From NCBI RefSeq assembly GCF_014863605.1, contig NZ_CP062252.1:3047001-3111000 (forward strand): a stretch of 64,000 nucleotides of DNA. Reading direction: 5' to 3'. This DNA is from Pseudomonas allokribbensis (GTDB lineage Bacteria; Pseudomonadota; Gammaproteobacteria; Pseudomonadales; Pseudomonadaceae). Numbering within the stretch: position 1 is the stretch's first letter; each line of letters starts with the position of its first letter. Below, in pieces: positions 10,606 to 19,434 of this stretch. The notes beneath the pieces were generated by a model. That model saw only the letters and a program-made list of their open reading frames with translations, ran no database searches and was not told the DNA's origin. The position numbers were made by a program, and so were the translations under genes.

Positions 10606-12687
10606 ATGCTCATCGGTAGTTATTCCTTCACGCTGGTTTTCATTTCGCTGTGTGTGGCGATCCTCGCGTCCTATACCGCGCTCGACCTTACAGGGCGCAT
10701 CGCCACCGCCAAGGGTCGCGCCGTGCATTTGTGGACGGCCGGCGGGGCGTTCGCCATGGGCATCGGCGTCTGGTCGATGCACTTCATCGGCATGCTGGCC
10801 TTCAAACTGCCGATCAGCCTGGGTTATGACATTCCGATCACGGCGCTTTCATTGCTGATCGCCGTGCTGTCCTGCGGTTTTGCGCTGTGGCTGGTCAGCC
10901 AGCCGAAACTGCCGGCCTGGCAACTGGCCTTCGGCGCCTTGATCATGGGCGCCGGCATCAGCGCCATGCACTACACCGGCATGGCCGCGATGCGCATGCA
11001 ACCGGGCATCGATTACGATCCGTCGCTGTTCGGCGCTTCGCTGCTGATCGCCGTCGGCGCGTCGGCCGCCGCATTGTGGATTGCCTTTCGTCTTCGTCAG
11101 CATTCGCCTTACGTGCGCCTGTTTCGTGCCGGCGCAGCCATCGTCATGGGCATCGCGATTGTCGGCATGCACTACACGGGCATGGCGGCGGCGCGGTTTC
11201 CCGAAGGCAGTTTCTGCGGCGCAGCGCTCAGCGGTCTGAATGGCAATGGCCTCGATAATCTGGTGCTGATCACCACGCTCGCGGTGCTGAGCATTGCACT
11301 GCTGACCTCGATTCTCGATGCCCGCCTCGAAGCGCGCACCGCTGATCTGGCCCATTCGTTGACCGTGGCCAACCGCGAACTCACCCAACTGGCCCTGCAC
11401 GACACCCTGACCGGCCTGCCGAACCGCATGCTGCTGGACGACCGGATCAATCAGGCGATGAAAAAGGTCAACGAGCAGGGCGGTTGTTTTGCGCTGATGT
11501 TCATCGATCTGGACGGCTTCAAACCGGTCAACGACGCTTTCGGTCACCACATGGGCGACCAGTTGCTGCGCGAAGTGGCGGTGCGTCTGCGCGAAGACTT
11601 GCGCAGCCTCGACACGCTGGCGCGGATCGGCGGCGATGAATTTGTCTTGCTGGTGCGCCTGACCGAGCCCAACGATGCACTGGGTCTGGCGGCGCGTCAG
11701 GTCGGCTTGATCGCGCAGTCGTTCCGCGTGGCCGAACATGACCTGCAGATTTCCGCCAGCGTCGGCATCGCCCTGTACCCGGGTAACGGCCAGAACGCCC
11801 AGGAACTGCTGATGAACGCCGACGCCGCGATGTACCACGCCAAGGGCGGCGGTAAGAACGGCTACAGCTTCTTCGACGCCTCGATGAACAGCAACGCCCG
11901 CAAGCAGCTGCAACTGTTGCAGGACCTGCGTGCGGCGCTGGAACACAGTCAGTTCAGCCTGCATTACCAACCCAAGTTCCACGCGGCCGACGGGCGTCCG
12001 GTCGGTGCCGAAGCGTTGCTGCGCTGGGAGCACCCGCTCCACGGCATGCTGATGCCGGACAAGTTCATCGATCTGGCCGAAAAGACCGGGCTGATCATTC
12101 CGATCGGCGAATGGGTACTCAACGAAGCCTGCCGGCAGATGCGCGAGTGGTACGTGCTGGGCTACACCGACTGGCGAATCGCAGTGAACCTGTCGGCGTT
12201 GCAGTTCTGCCACACCGGGCTGGTGCAAAGCGTCGCCAAGGCCTTGGCCACTCACCACTTGCCGGCCAACAGTCTGACCCTGGAAATCACCGAAACCACG
12301 GCCATGAGCGATGCCGACGCGAGCATGACGGTGTTGCAGGAACTGTCCGACATGGGCGTCGATCTTTCCATCGATGACTTCGGCACCGGTTATTCGAGCC
12401 TGATGTACCTCAAGCGCCTGCCGGCCAACGAGTTGAAGATCGATCGCGGTTTTGTCCGCGACCTGGAGCATGACAGCGACGACGCCGCCATCGTCTCGGC
12501 GATTGTCGCGCTCGGTCAGGCGCTGGGCCTGCGCATCGTGGCCGAAGGCGTGGAGACCGGCGTGCAGCAGGACTTTTTGACGCAACTGGGCTGCGATTCG
12601 CTGCAGGGTTATCTGCTCGGCCACCCGATGCCGGCGGATCGCTTCCTGCAGGACATCGTGCGTGGCAAGCCATTGGCGGTGAACTGA
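10606..12687 (+). CDS. MHYT-GGDEF-EAL cyclic-di-GMP enzyme (MucR-like)
   Basis: The roughly 693-residue product is a membrane c-di-GMP enzyme. The N-terminus has seven or so membrane helices with three MHYT motifs (MHFIGML, then MHYTGMA twice), a proposed diatomic-gas or redox sensor. A GGDEF domain follows with intact IGGDEFVLL, then an EAL domain with intact AEALLRWEHP and DDFGTGYSS, so both synthesis and breakdown of c-di-GMP are possible. The intact GGDEF is closer to P. aeruginosa MucR than to NbdA, whose GGDEF is degenerate. I prefer the ATG at 10606, where the family N-terminus MLIGSYS begins; a GTG at 10588 would add six residues. It is monocistronic by spacing. Confidence 0.88.
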   Translation: MLIGSYSFTLVFISLCVAILASYTALDLTGRIATAKGRAVHLWTAGGAFAMGIGVWSMHFIGMLAFKLPISLGYDIPITALSLLIAVLSCGFALWLVSQPKLPAWQLAFGALIMGAGISAMHYTGMAAMRMQPGIDYDPSLFGASLLIAVGASAAALWIAFRLRQHSPYVRLFRAGAAIVMGIAIVGMHYTGMAAARFPEGSFCGAALSGLNGNGLDNLVLITTLAVLSIALLTSILDARLEARTADLAHSLTVANRELTQLALHDTLTGLPNRMLLDDRINQAMKKVNEQGGCFALMFIDLDGFKPVNDAFGHHMGDQLLREVAVRLREDLRSLDTLARIGGDEFVLLVRLTEPNDALGLAARQVGLIAQSFRVAEHDLQISASVGIALYPGNGQNAQELLMNADAAMYHAKGGGKNGYSFFDASMNSNARKQLQLLQDLRAALEHSQFSLHYQPKFHAADGRPVGAEALLRWEHPLHGMLMPDKFIDLAEKTGLIIPIGEWVLNEACRQMREWYVLGYTDWRIAVNLSALQFCHTGLVQSVAKALATHHLPANSLTLEITETTAMSDADASMTVLQELSDMGVDLSIDDFGTGYSSLMYLKRLPANELKIDRGFVRDLEHDSDDAAIVSAIVALGQALGLRIVAEGVETGVQQDFLTQLGCDSLQGYLLGHPMPADRFLQDIVRGKPLAVN

Positions 12688-12771
12688 ACGACTGACACAG
12701 GCCATGCAAAACCCCGCAATGACGGTTATTCTTCCTGCGACTGTTACGTGTGCATTGGGGGGAAAGCCTGC

Positions 12772-13518
12772 ATGGATAAAGTCATTGTGATCACTGGCGG
12801 CGGTCGCGGAATCGGGGCCGCCACTGCGCTGTTGGCTGCCGAGCAAGGCTATCGGATCTGCATCAATTACCAGACGGACGAACAGGCAGCCCACCACGTA
12901 CTCGACCAGGTGCGTGAACGCGGCGCCACTGCCATTGCCGTGCGCGCCGATGTCAGTATCGAAGACGAAGTGATCGGCCTGTTTCATCGGGTCGACACGG
13001 AGCTGGGCCGGGTCACCGCACTGGTGAACAACGCCGGCACCGTCGGGCACAAATCGCGGGTCGACGAAATGTCCGAATTCCGCATCCTCAAAATCATGAA
13101 AACCAACGTTCTGGCGCCGATCCTCTGCGCCAAGCATGCGATCCTGCGCATGTCGCCCAAACACGGCGGGCAGGGCGGCAGCATCGTCAACGTCTCCTCG
13201 GTCGCTGCGCGCCTGGGCTCTCCGAATGAGTACGTCGACTACGCCGCGTCCAAGGGCGCGCTCGACACATTCACCATCGGTCTGTCCAAGGAAGTGGCGG
13301 GCGAGGGGATTCGGGTCAACGCGGTGCGCCCGGGCTACATCTACACCGATTTCCACGCCTTGAGCGGCGATCCGGATCGGGTCAGCAAGCTGGAGTCGGC
13401 GATTCCGATGGCCCGAGGCGGGCGGCCGGATGAAGTGGCGGAGGCGATTGTGTGGTTGCTGTCGGACAAGGCTTCGTATGCCACCGGGACCTTCGTCGAT
13501 CTCGGCGGCGGGCGTTAA
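12772..13518 (+). CDS. SDR family oxidoreductase
   Basis: A 248-residue classical short-chain dehydrogenase/reductase. The cofactor-binding motif TGGGRGIG is at residues 8-15, the NNAG motif near residue 90, the catalytic Ser in NVSSVAA and the Tyr/Lys pair in YAASK. The C-terminal Rossmann-associated segment ends in GTFVDLGGGR, the usual end of the fold. A strong GGGGGGAAAG ribosome-binding site sets the start at 12772. The substrate cannot be inferred; it resembles glucose-dehydrogenase/FabG-like members. It is convergent with the MocR regulator, separated by a hairpin. Confidence 0.85.
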   Translation: MDKVIVITGGGRGIGAATALLAAEQGYRICINYQTDEQAAHHVLDQVRERGATAIAVRADVSIEDEVIGLFHRVDTELGRVTALVNNAGTVGHKSRVDEMSEFRILKIMKTNVLAPILCAKHAILRMSPKHGGQGGSIVNVSSVAARLGSPNEYVDYAASKGALDTFTIGLSKEVAGEGIRVNAVRPGYIYTDFHALSGDPDRVSKLESAIPMARGGRPDEVAEAIVWLLSDKASYATGTFVDLGGGR

Positions 13519-13536
13519 GCTTAATGATCGTTGAAA

Positions 13537-13569
13537 GATCGTTCCCACGCAGACGGTGTGGGAACGATC
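13537..13569. terminator. REP-like palindrome between convergent genes
   Basis: GATCGTTCCCAC (13537-13548) and GTGGGAACGATC (13558-13569) form a 12-bp perfect stem. It resembles the CGTTCCCACGC-type repeats common in P. fluorescens genomes and sits between two gene ends, where it can act as a bidirectional terminator. Confidence 0.65.
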
Positions 13570-13585
13570 AACACGACAGTGATCC

Positions 13586-14995
13586 TCAGAACGACCGCAC
13601 AATCCGCCCCAACGTCTCCATCGCCTTTTCCGAACTCTCGGTCCACGGGCTGCCGTAGTTCAGCCGGATGCAATTCCTGAATCGTTGAGTCGGCGAGAAA
13701 ATCGGCCCCGGCGCAATGCTGATGCCTTGCGCCAACGCCATCTGAAACAACTTCAACGAATCCATCTGCGGTGGCAGTTCCAGCCACAGGAAATAGCCGC
13801 CGGCCGGTTGGCTCACGCGGGTCTGGGCCGGGAAGTAGCGGGCGATGGCCGCGAGCATGGCGCTTTGCTGTTCTTCCAGGGCATAGCGCAATTTGCGCAG
13901 GTGACGGTCGTAGCCGCCGTGTTGCAGGTAGTCGGCAATGGCCGCCTGGGCCGGCATCGAGGCGCAGAGTGAGGTCATCAGTTTCAGGCGTTCGATCTTC
14001 TGCGCGTAGCGTCCGGCGGCGACCCAGCCGATGCGGTAGCCGGGAGCCAGGCTCTTGGCAAACGAGCCGCAATGCATCACCAGTCCTTCGGTGTCGAAGG
14101 CTTTGGCCGGTTTCGGCGCCTGCTGGCCGTAATAGAGTTCGGCGTAGACGTCGTCTTCGATCAGCGGCACTTGATGGCGTTTCAGCAGTTCCACCAGTTC
14201 CTGTTTCTTGGCCTCGGGCATGGTCGCGCCCATCGGGTTCTGGAAACTGGTCATGCACCAGCAGGCCTTGATCGGATGCCGCTCCAGGGTCTGGGCGAGC
14301 ACACCTAGGTCGATGCCGTCGCGGGGGTGCACGGGGATTTCCACGGCTTTGAGCTTCAGCCGCTCGAGCACTTGCAGGCTGGCATAGAACGCGGGGGCCT
14401 CGATGGCCACCAGGTCGCCGGGTTCGGTCACCGCTTGCAGGCACAGGTTCAGCGCTTCGAGGGCGCCATTGGTGATCAGCAGTTCTTCCATCGGCAGCAT
14501 CAGCCCGCCGACCATGTAGCGCAGGGCGATCTGCCGGCGCAGTTGCGGGTTGCCCGGCGACATGTCGGTGACCACCATGCGCGGGTCCATTTCCCGGGCG
14601 GCGCTGGCCAGCGAACGTGACAGGCGTTGCAGCGGGAACAGTTCGGGGCTGGGGAAAGCCGAGCCGAACGGTACGGTGCTCGGATCCTTGATCGATTCCA
14701 GTACCGAGAACACCAGTTCGCTGACGTCGACCTTGGTGGATTCGTTGACCTGGCTGCTGATCACCGGCTCCGAGAACGGGCTCGGGGCGTGGGTGTTGAC
14801 GAAATAGCCGGAGCGCGGCCGGGCGCGGATCAGGCCGCGACGTTCCAGCAGGTAATAGGCCTGGAACACCGTGGACGGGCTGACGCCATAGGTCTGGCTC
14901 GCGTAGCGCACCGACGGCACCCGCTGACCGGGGCCGAGGACGCCGGAGCGGATCAGTTCAGCGATGTCGTCGGCGAATTTTTCGTAGCGTTTCAT
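13586..14995 (-). CDS. MocR-type (GntR-aminotransferase) transcriptional regulator
   Basis: The 469-residue product joins an N-terminal GntR winged helix (about residues 1-75, RVPSVRYASQTYGVSPSTVFQAY) to a fold-type I aminotransferase domain. The PLP lysine is visible in SFAKSLAPGYRIGW. MocR regulators sense PLP or amino-compound metabolism and usually control a neighbouring gene. Here the neighbours are ccoG (same strand, upstream) and an SDR gene (convergent), so the target is unclear. I start at the ATG at 14995 (MKRYEKFADDIAELI), where the GntR domain begins; a longer in-frame start at 15061 would run into the upstream hairpin and is rejected. Confidence 0.85.
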   Translation of the reverse strand: MKRYEKFADDIAELIRSGVLGPGQRVPSVRYASQTYGVSPSTVFQAYYLLERRGLIRARPRSGYFVNTHAPSPFSEPVISSQVNESTKVDVSELVFSVLESIKDPSTVPFGSAFPSPELFPLQRLSRSLASAAREMDPRMVVTDMSPGNPQLRRQIALRYMVGGLMLPMEELLITNGALEALNLCLQAVTEPGDLVAIEAPAFYASLQVLERLKLKAVEIPVHPRDGIDLGVLAQTLERHPIKACWCMTSFQNPMGATMPEAKKQELVELLKRHQVPLIEDDVYAELYYGQQAPKPAKAFDTEGLVMHCGSFAKSLAPGYRIGWVAAGRYAQKIERLKLMTSLCASMPAQAAIADYLQHGGYDRHLRKLRYALEEQQSAMLAAIARYFPAQTRVSQPAGGYFLWLELPPQMDSLKLFQMALAQGISIAPGPIFSPTQRFRNCIRLNYGSPWTESSEKAMETLGRIVRSF

Positions 14996-15029
14996 CGGTG
15001 TCCTGCAATGGATGGGATTTGGAAAACGG

Positions 15030-15061
15030 TTGTGCCAATGGGCGCAGCGCCATTGGCACAA
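15030..15061 (-). terminator. 12-bp hairpin after ccoG
   Basis: TTGTGCCAATGG (15030-15041) and CCATTGGCACAA (15050-15061) form a perfect 12-bp inverted repeat. Read on the minus strand it follows the ccoG stop by 19 bases and is followed by CCGTTTTCC, a reasonable terminator. Because it also sits 35 bases before the MocR gene start, an operator role for MocR is an alternative. Confidence 0.6.
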
Positions 15062-15080
15062 AGGGTTGCATCTTAAAGGT

Positions 15081-16511
15081 TCAACGATTCATCGGCGCAA
15101 CAAACCGGCTCTTCGCCACGCTATAAACCTCGGGCTCATCGCTGTCGGCAATCTTGAAGCTCAAGGTCTGCGAGCTGCTGGCCGGGCGTTCCGTGATCAT
15201 CGCCACCGACACCGGCACATCGATGATCTCGCCTGCTGCCAGGCTCAGCTCGGTCTTGCCTTGCAGCTGGAAGCCGTCGCCATCCACCAGGCTCAGGTTG
15301 TAGTCCTGGCGCTGTTGGGTCTTGTTGATGACTTTGAGGGTGTAGATGTTTTCGATCTGGCCCTGGCCGTTCTCGCGGAACAGGCCACGGTCCTTGGTCA
15401 CGTCCAGCGACACCATCGGCCGTTCGACCAGGGCCAGGGCGAGGGCACCGATCATCAGCACCAGCACCGCGACGTAACCGATCAGCCTTGGACGCAGCAA
15501 GTGCGTCTTGCCACCCTGCAACTCGCGCTCAGAGGTATAGCGGATCAGGCCTCGGGCGTAATTCATCTTGTCCATGATCGAATCGCAGGCGTCGATGCAC
15601 GCTGCGCAGCCGATGCATTCCATTTGCAGGCCGTCGCGGATGTCGATGCCGGTCGGGCAGACCTGCACGCACAACTGGCAGTCGATGCAATCACCGAGGC
15701 CGGCTTCGGCCGGCTTCACGTCACGTTTGCGCGGGCCACGGTTTTCGCCACGGGCCACGTCGTAGGAAATTGCCAGGGTGTCCTTGTCGAACATCACGCT
15801 CTGGAACCGCGCATACGGGCACATGTGCATGCACACCGCTTCGCGCAGCCAGCCGGCGTTGATGTAGGTGGCGCCGGTGAAAAACAGCACCCAGAACAGA
15901 CTGACACCGCCGATCTGCAGGGTCAGCAGTTCTTCGGCCAGTGGGCGGATCGGGGTGAAGTAGCCGACAAAGGTCAGGCCGGTCAGCACGCTGATCGCCA
16001 GCCACAGTGTGTGCTTGGCTGCACGCCGTGCCAGTTTGTTCAGGCTCCACGGTGCAGCTTGCAGCTTGATCCGCTGGTTACGTTCACCTTCGGTGATCTT
16101 CTCGCACCACATGAAGATCCACGTCCACGAGCTCTGCGGACAGGTGTAACCACACCAGACCCGGCCTGCGAACACGGTGATGGCGAACAGGCCGAACGCG
16201 GCGATGATCAGCAGCGCCGACAGCAGAATGAAGTCCTGCGGCCAGAAGGTCGCGCCAAAGATGTGGAACTTGCTTTCGGAAAGGTCCCAGAGAACCGCCT
16301 GACGTCCGCCCCAGTTCAGCCACACGGTGCCGAAAAACAACAGGAACAGAAACCCCGCGCCGCTCATGCGCAAGGTGCGGAACAGGCCGGTGAAGCTGCG
16401 GGTGAAGATCTGGTTGTCGCTGCTGGCGTTCTTCGCCTTCATTGGGCGCGCCGGTACTTTTTTTATGTGAGGCGTTGCTTCTACGGTTCGGACGGGGATT
16501 CGTTCGCTCAT
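15081..16511 (-). CDS. ccoG: cytochrome c oxidase accessory protein CcoG (FixG/RdxA)
   Basis: This 476-residue membrane ferredoxin is needed for cbb3 oxidase assembly, where CcoG reduces Cu(II) for copper delivery. Several membrane helices occupy the N-terminal half, including a CGYTCPQSSW motif in the loop. Two ferredoxin-type cysteine clusters follow (CIDCQLCVQVCP and CIGCAACIDACD, the second lacking the final CP), and an Ig-like C-terminal domain ends in RFVAPMNR. The start at 16511 (MSERIP) is chosen over one eight codons upstream. No ccoNOPQ genes are beside it, so this is an orphan copy relative to the usual cluster. No clear Anr box was found upstream. Confidence 0.93.
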   Translation of the reverse strand: MSERIPVRTVEATPHIKKVPARPMKAKNASSDNQIFTRSFTGLFRTLRMSGAGFLFLLFFGTVWLNWGGRQAVLWDLSESKFHIFGATFWPQDFILLSALLIIAAFGLFAITVFAGRVWCGYTCPQSSWTWIFMWCEKITEGERNQRIKLQAAPWSLNKLARRAAKHTLWLAISVLTGLTFVGYFTPIRPLAEELLTLQIGGVSLFWVLFFTGATYINAGWLREAVCMHMCPYARFQSVMFDKDTLAISYDVARGENRGPRKRDVKPAEAGLGDCIDCQLCVQVCPTGIDIRDGLQMECIGCAACIDACDSIMDKMNYARGLIRYTSERELQGGKTHLLRPRLIGYVAVLVLMIGALALALVERPMVSLDVTKDRGLFRENGQGQIENIYTLKVINKTQQRQDYNLSLVDGDGFQLQGKTELSLAAGEIIDVPVSVAMITERPASSSQTLSFKIADSDEPEVYSVAKSRFVAPMNR

Positions 16512-16657
16512 GGTCGTTCGCTCATCAGCCTCCATCAGGCCAGTGAACTATGAGCGCCGATCTGTTTGCATAACAGACTCAGGTATTTCAATAAAAAGCG
16601 TATCAGATGGGTTTTGCGCCCGGCCCTGCGACAACTTGAAGCAGTTGACGGGGCGGG

Positions 16658-16686
16658 GCGCAGACGCCTATCCCAGACGTCTGCGC
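16658..16686. terminator. hairpin downstream of the DUF3203 gene
   Basis: GCGCAGACG (16658-16666) and CGTCTGCGC (16678-16686) form a 9-bp stem with an 11-base loop, 21 bases past the stop of the minus-strand gene. No T-run is present on either strand, so terminator function is uncertain. Confidence 0.4.
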
Positions 16687-16706
16687 AGGATCTTGACCGG
16701 GGTCAG

Positions 16707-16940
16707 TCAAATCACCGAATCACTGTCGGTGGCCTTGAGGTGTTTGCGTCCGTCTCGGGCGCCTGCGACGGTCAGCGCATCGGCTTCAGCTTCTGTGATG
16801 TAAATGCGCCGGCCTTCGATTTCCACGGCTGACATCGATTTTTCACTGTCGGTGATTATTGTCAGGTCACCGCACAGGCGAATCTGCTCACCGTTTTCGG
16901 TGGCGAAAAAACAGGTCTGGTTTTCGATGCGCACGGTCAT
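16707..16940 (-). CDS. DUF3203 family small protein
   Basis: A 77-residue protein (MTVRIENQTCFFATENGE...) matching the Pseudomonas-restricted DUF3203 family as I recall it; function unknown. It appears to be a small beta-rich domain with a short helix (EAEADALTVAGA). An AAAGGACA ribosome-binding site eight bases before the ATG at 16940 fixes the start. No signal peptide or membrane segment is present. It is transcribed toward ccoG, separated by about 195 bases that hold only the hairpin and the ccoG 5' region. Confidence 0.7.
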   Translation of the reverse strand: MTVRIENQTCFFATENGEQIRLCGDLTIITDSEKSMSAVEIEGRRIYITEAEADALTVAGARDGRKHLKATDSDSVI

Positions 16941-17020
16941 GGGGCTGTCCTTTTTCCAAGGGTGTTGAAAGGTTAGGGCGCAGCCCCGAGTGATCGTTCT
17001 GCGCAACCGATTAATGGTCG

Positions 17021-17179
17021 CTAGACGATCACTGGCGGCATGGTCGTCGGTGGCTCTTCCTTGGGCGGCGGCGTGGTGCCCGGTGGCTCCTGTTCGGGGA
17101 TCGGCTGCGGCTCGGTTTCGGGCAGGACGGGTTTGTCGATGTTCGGATCGGGCGTTTCAGCGGGGATCGGAATACTCAT
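17021..17179 (-). CDS. small proline-rich protein
   Basis: A 52-residue protein made almost entirely of Pro, Glu, Thr and Ile, ending TTMPPVIV; it is probably disordered. The ATG at 17179 has GGTTCATC upstream, containing only a modest AGGTT ribosome-binding site. A longer in-frame reading to 17362 is possible but covers the AlgU-like promoter of glgE on the other strand. Proteins of this kind recur near glgE in Pseudomonas in my recollection; function unknown. It could also be a non-coding stretch with biased codons. Confidence 0.55.
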   Translation of the reverse strand: MSIPIPAETPDPNIDKPVLPETEPQPIPEQEPPGTTPPPKEEPPTTMPPVIV

Positions 17180-17279
17180 CAGATGAACCTCCGTGTGGCA
17201 CATGGCGTGAGAAGTGCTTAAGTGGGTTGACCACTTCACCGCGAATTCGATCCGATTTTGTGGCGGGGCAAATCCCTGT

Positions 17280-17307
17280 GAACTTTTGCCGGCGAGGGTC
17301 GCTCGGA
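17280..17307 (+). promoter_or_regulatory. AlgU (sigma-22/RpoE)-type promoter of the glgE operon
   Basis: GAACTT at 17280-17285, a 17-base spacer and TCGGA at 17303-17307 match the AlgU consensus GAACTT-N16/17-TCtgA closely. The predicted transcript start is near 17314, giving an 84-base leader before glgE. Stress control of trehalose/alpha-glucan genes is established in Pseudomonas; this site is my reading of the sequence. Confidence 0.7.
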
Positions 17308-17397
17308 ACCTGAGAGAGTTCATCGTCGGGCGCAGGCCCGGCCGTGATCGCCAAACAGGCAAGCGAGCGTCCTTGGGGCGTTAAGGAGAGATGCTCA

Positions 17398-19395
17398 ATG
17401 ACTGCTGAAAAACCCTCCGAACAGAGCTACAACCCGCACATCCCGCTGTCGCAGGCGTTGCTTCTGCCACGCATCGTCATCGAAAACACTCAGCCTTCGC
17501 TGGAGGGCGGGCAGTTTGCCGTCAAGGCTGTGGTCGGGCGCGAAATCGTGGTCACCAGCAAGATCTTCGCCGATGGTCACGACAAACTGGCGGTGCGCAT
17601 CCGCTGGCGCGAAGAAGGCGAGGAAGTCTGGCAAAGCGAAGTCATGGCCGATCAGGGCAACAATGGCTGGGAGGGCCGGTTCCGGCCCCAGCGCATGGGC
17701 CGCTATCTGTACCTGATCGAAGCCTGGATCGACCTGTTCGCCAGTTTTCAGTACGAGCTGGAGAAAAAGCACACCGCCGCCGTCCCGGTCAGCCTGGAGT
17801 TGCAAGAGGGCCGCACGATGGTGCAACAGGCGGCCGAACGCAGCGAAGGCCCGCTCAGTGAGCGGCTGGCGGCGCTGCACCACGAATTGTCCGGGCTGCT
17901 CGAAACCGAGCAGGTGGCGCTGTTTCTGCACCCGCAGAGTGCACAACTGATGACTGAGGCCGATCACCGCCCGTATCTGAGCATCAGCAATGAATTTCCG
18001 CTGGACGTCGAGCGCGAACTGGCCGGGTTCGCCAGTTGGTACGAGCTGTTTCCCCGCTCGATCACCGACGATCCCGCCCGTCACGGTACCTTCAATGATG
18101 TGCATGCGCGGTTGCCGATGATTCAGGACATGGGCTTCGACGTGCTGTATTTCACGCCGATCCACCCGATCGGTCGTAGCCACCGCAAGGGCCGCAACAA
18201 TTCCCTGATTGCAGGGCCGGACGATCCGGGCAGCCCGTATGCGATCGGCAGCGAAGAAGGTGGGCACGAAGCGATTCATTCGCAGCTCGGCACTCGCGAG
18301 GACTTTCGTCGACTGGTGGCGGCTGCTGCTGATCATGGTCTGGAAATCGCCCTCGATTTCGCCATCCAGTGTTCCCAGGATCACCCGTGGCTCAAGCAAC
18401 ATCCGGGCTGGTTCAACTGGCGGCCGGACGGCACGATCAAATACGCGGAGAATCCGCCGAAGAAATACCAGGACATCGTCAACGTCGACTTCTATGCGCC
18501 GGAAGCGATTCCGAGCCTGTGGGTCGAGCTGCGCGACATCGTCGTCGGCTGGGTCGAGGAGGGCGTAAAGATCTTTCGCGTCGACAACCCGCACACCAAA
18601 CCGCTGCCGTTCTGGCAATGGCTGATCGCCGATGTGCGCACGCTGTACCCGGAAGTGATCTTCCTCGCCGAAGCGTTCACCACCCCGGCGATGATGGCGC
18701 GGCTGGGCAAGGTCGGTTACACCCAGAGCTACACCTATTTCACCTGGCGCAACACCAAGGCCGAATTGGCGAGCTATTTCAGCGAACTCAACGAATCGCC
18801 GTGGCGCGAATGCTACCGACCGAATTTCTTCGTCAACACACCGGATATCAATCCGGCGTTCCTGCATGAGTCGGGGCGTCCGGGGTTTCTCATTCGTGCG
18901 GCGCTGGCGACCATGGGCTCGGGCCTGTGGGGCATGTACTCGGGGTTCGAACTGTGCGAATCGGCGCCGGTGCCGGGCAAGGAGGAATACCTCGATTCCG
19001 AGAAGTACGAGATCCGCGTCCGCGACTTCAATGCGCCCGACAACATCATTGCCGAGATCGCCCAGCTCAATCGCATCCGCCGGCAGAACCCGGCGCTGCA
19101 CAGCCATCTGGGCCTGAAGATCTACAACGCCTGGAACGACAACATTCTGTACTTCGGCAAGCGCAGCGCCGATGGCAGCAATTTCATTCTGGTGGCCGTC
19201 AGTCTCGATCCGCACCACGTGCAGGAGGCCAATTTCGAATTGCCACTGTGGGAGATGGGCCTGCCGGACGACGCCACCACCCACGGCGAAGACCTGATGA
19301 ACGGCCATCGCTGGGACTGGCACGGCAAGTACCAGTTCATGCGGATCGACCCGGCTTATCAGCCGTTCGGGATCTGGCGGATCACCGCCCCTTGA
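17398..19395 (+). CDS. glgE: alpha-1,4-glucan:maltose-1-phosphate maltosyltransferase GlgE
   Basis: This 665-residue GH13_3 enzyme adds maltosyl units from maltose-1-phosphate to alpha-glucan. The N-terminal domains (about 1-200) include the dimer-forming insert, followed by the catalytic barrel. The nucleophile Asp is in IFRVDNPHTKPLPFW and the acid Glu in FLAEAFTTPAMM. Residues HPIGRSHRKGRNNS mark the GlgE group. A TAAGGAGAG ribosome-binding site places the start at 17398. It is the first gene of the operon glgE-treS-glgB, preceded by an AlgU-like promoter. Its donor is made by the maltokinase domain encoded in the next gene. Confidence 0.95.
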   Translation: MTAEKPSEQSYNPHIPLSQALLLPRIVIENTQPSLEGGQFAVKAVVGREIVVTSKIFADGHDKLAVRIRWREEGEEVWQSEVMADQGNNGWEGRFRPQRMGRYLYLIEAWIDLFASFQYELEKKHTAAVPVSLELQEGRTMVQQAAERSEGPLSERLAALHHELSGLLETEQVALFLHPQSAQLMTEADHRPYLSISNEFPLDVERELAGFASWYELFPRSITDDPARHGTFNDVHARLPMIQDMGFDVLYFTPIHPIGRSHRKGRNNSLIAGPDDPGSPYAIGSEEGGHEAIHSQLGTREDFRRLVAAAADHGLEIALDFAIQCSQDHPWLKQHPGWFNWRPDGTIKYAENPPKKYQDIVNVDFYAPEAIPSLWVELRDIVVGWVEEGVKIFRVDNPHTKPLPFWQWLIADVRTLYPEVIFLAEAFTTPAMMARLGKVGYTQSYTYFTWRNTKAELASYFSELNESPWRECYRPNFFVNTPDINPAFLHESGRPGFLIRAALATMGSGLWGMYSGFELCESAPVPGKEEYLDSEKYEIRVRDFNAPDNIIAEIAQLNRIRRQNPALHSHLGLKIYNAWNDNILYFGKRSADGSNFILVAVSLDPHHVQEANFELPLWEMGLPDDATTHGEDLMNGHRWDWHGKYQFMRIDPAYQPFGIWRITAP

Positions 19396-19434
19396 TCCGG
19401 GCCGACGCATTCATGCATCGAACAGGAGTTTCAC

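Noticed and set aside
10849..13602. 917-codon minus-strand frame across the MHYT-GGDEF-EAL and SDR genes
   Set aside because: It overlaps two clear genes and their intergenic space; composition is that of an antisense shadow.
15012..16553. 513-codon + strand frame opposite ccoG
   Set aside because: ccoG on the other strand has intact ferredoxin motifs; the opposite frame has none.
16512..16706. Search for an Anr/FNR box upstream of ccoG
   Set aside because: Only imperfect TTGA half-sites were found (around 16636-16650); no TTGAT-N4-ATCAA dyad.
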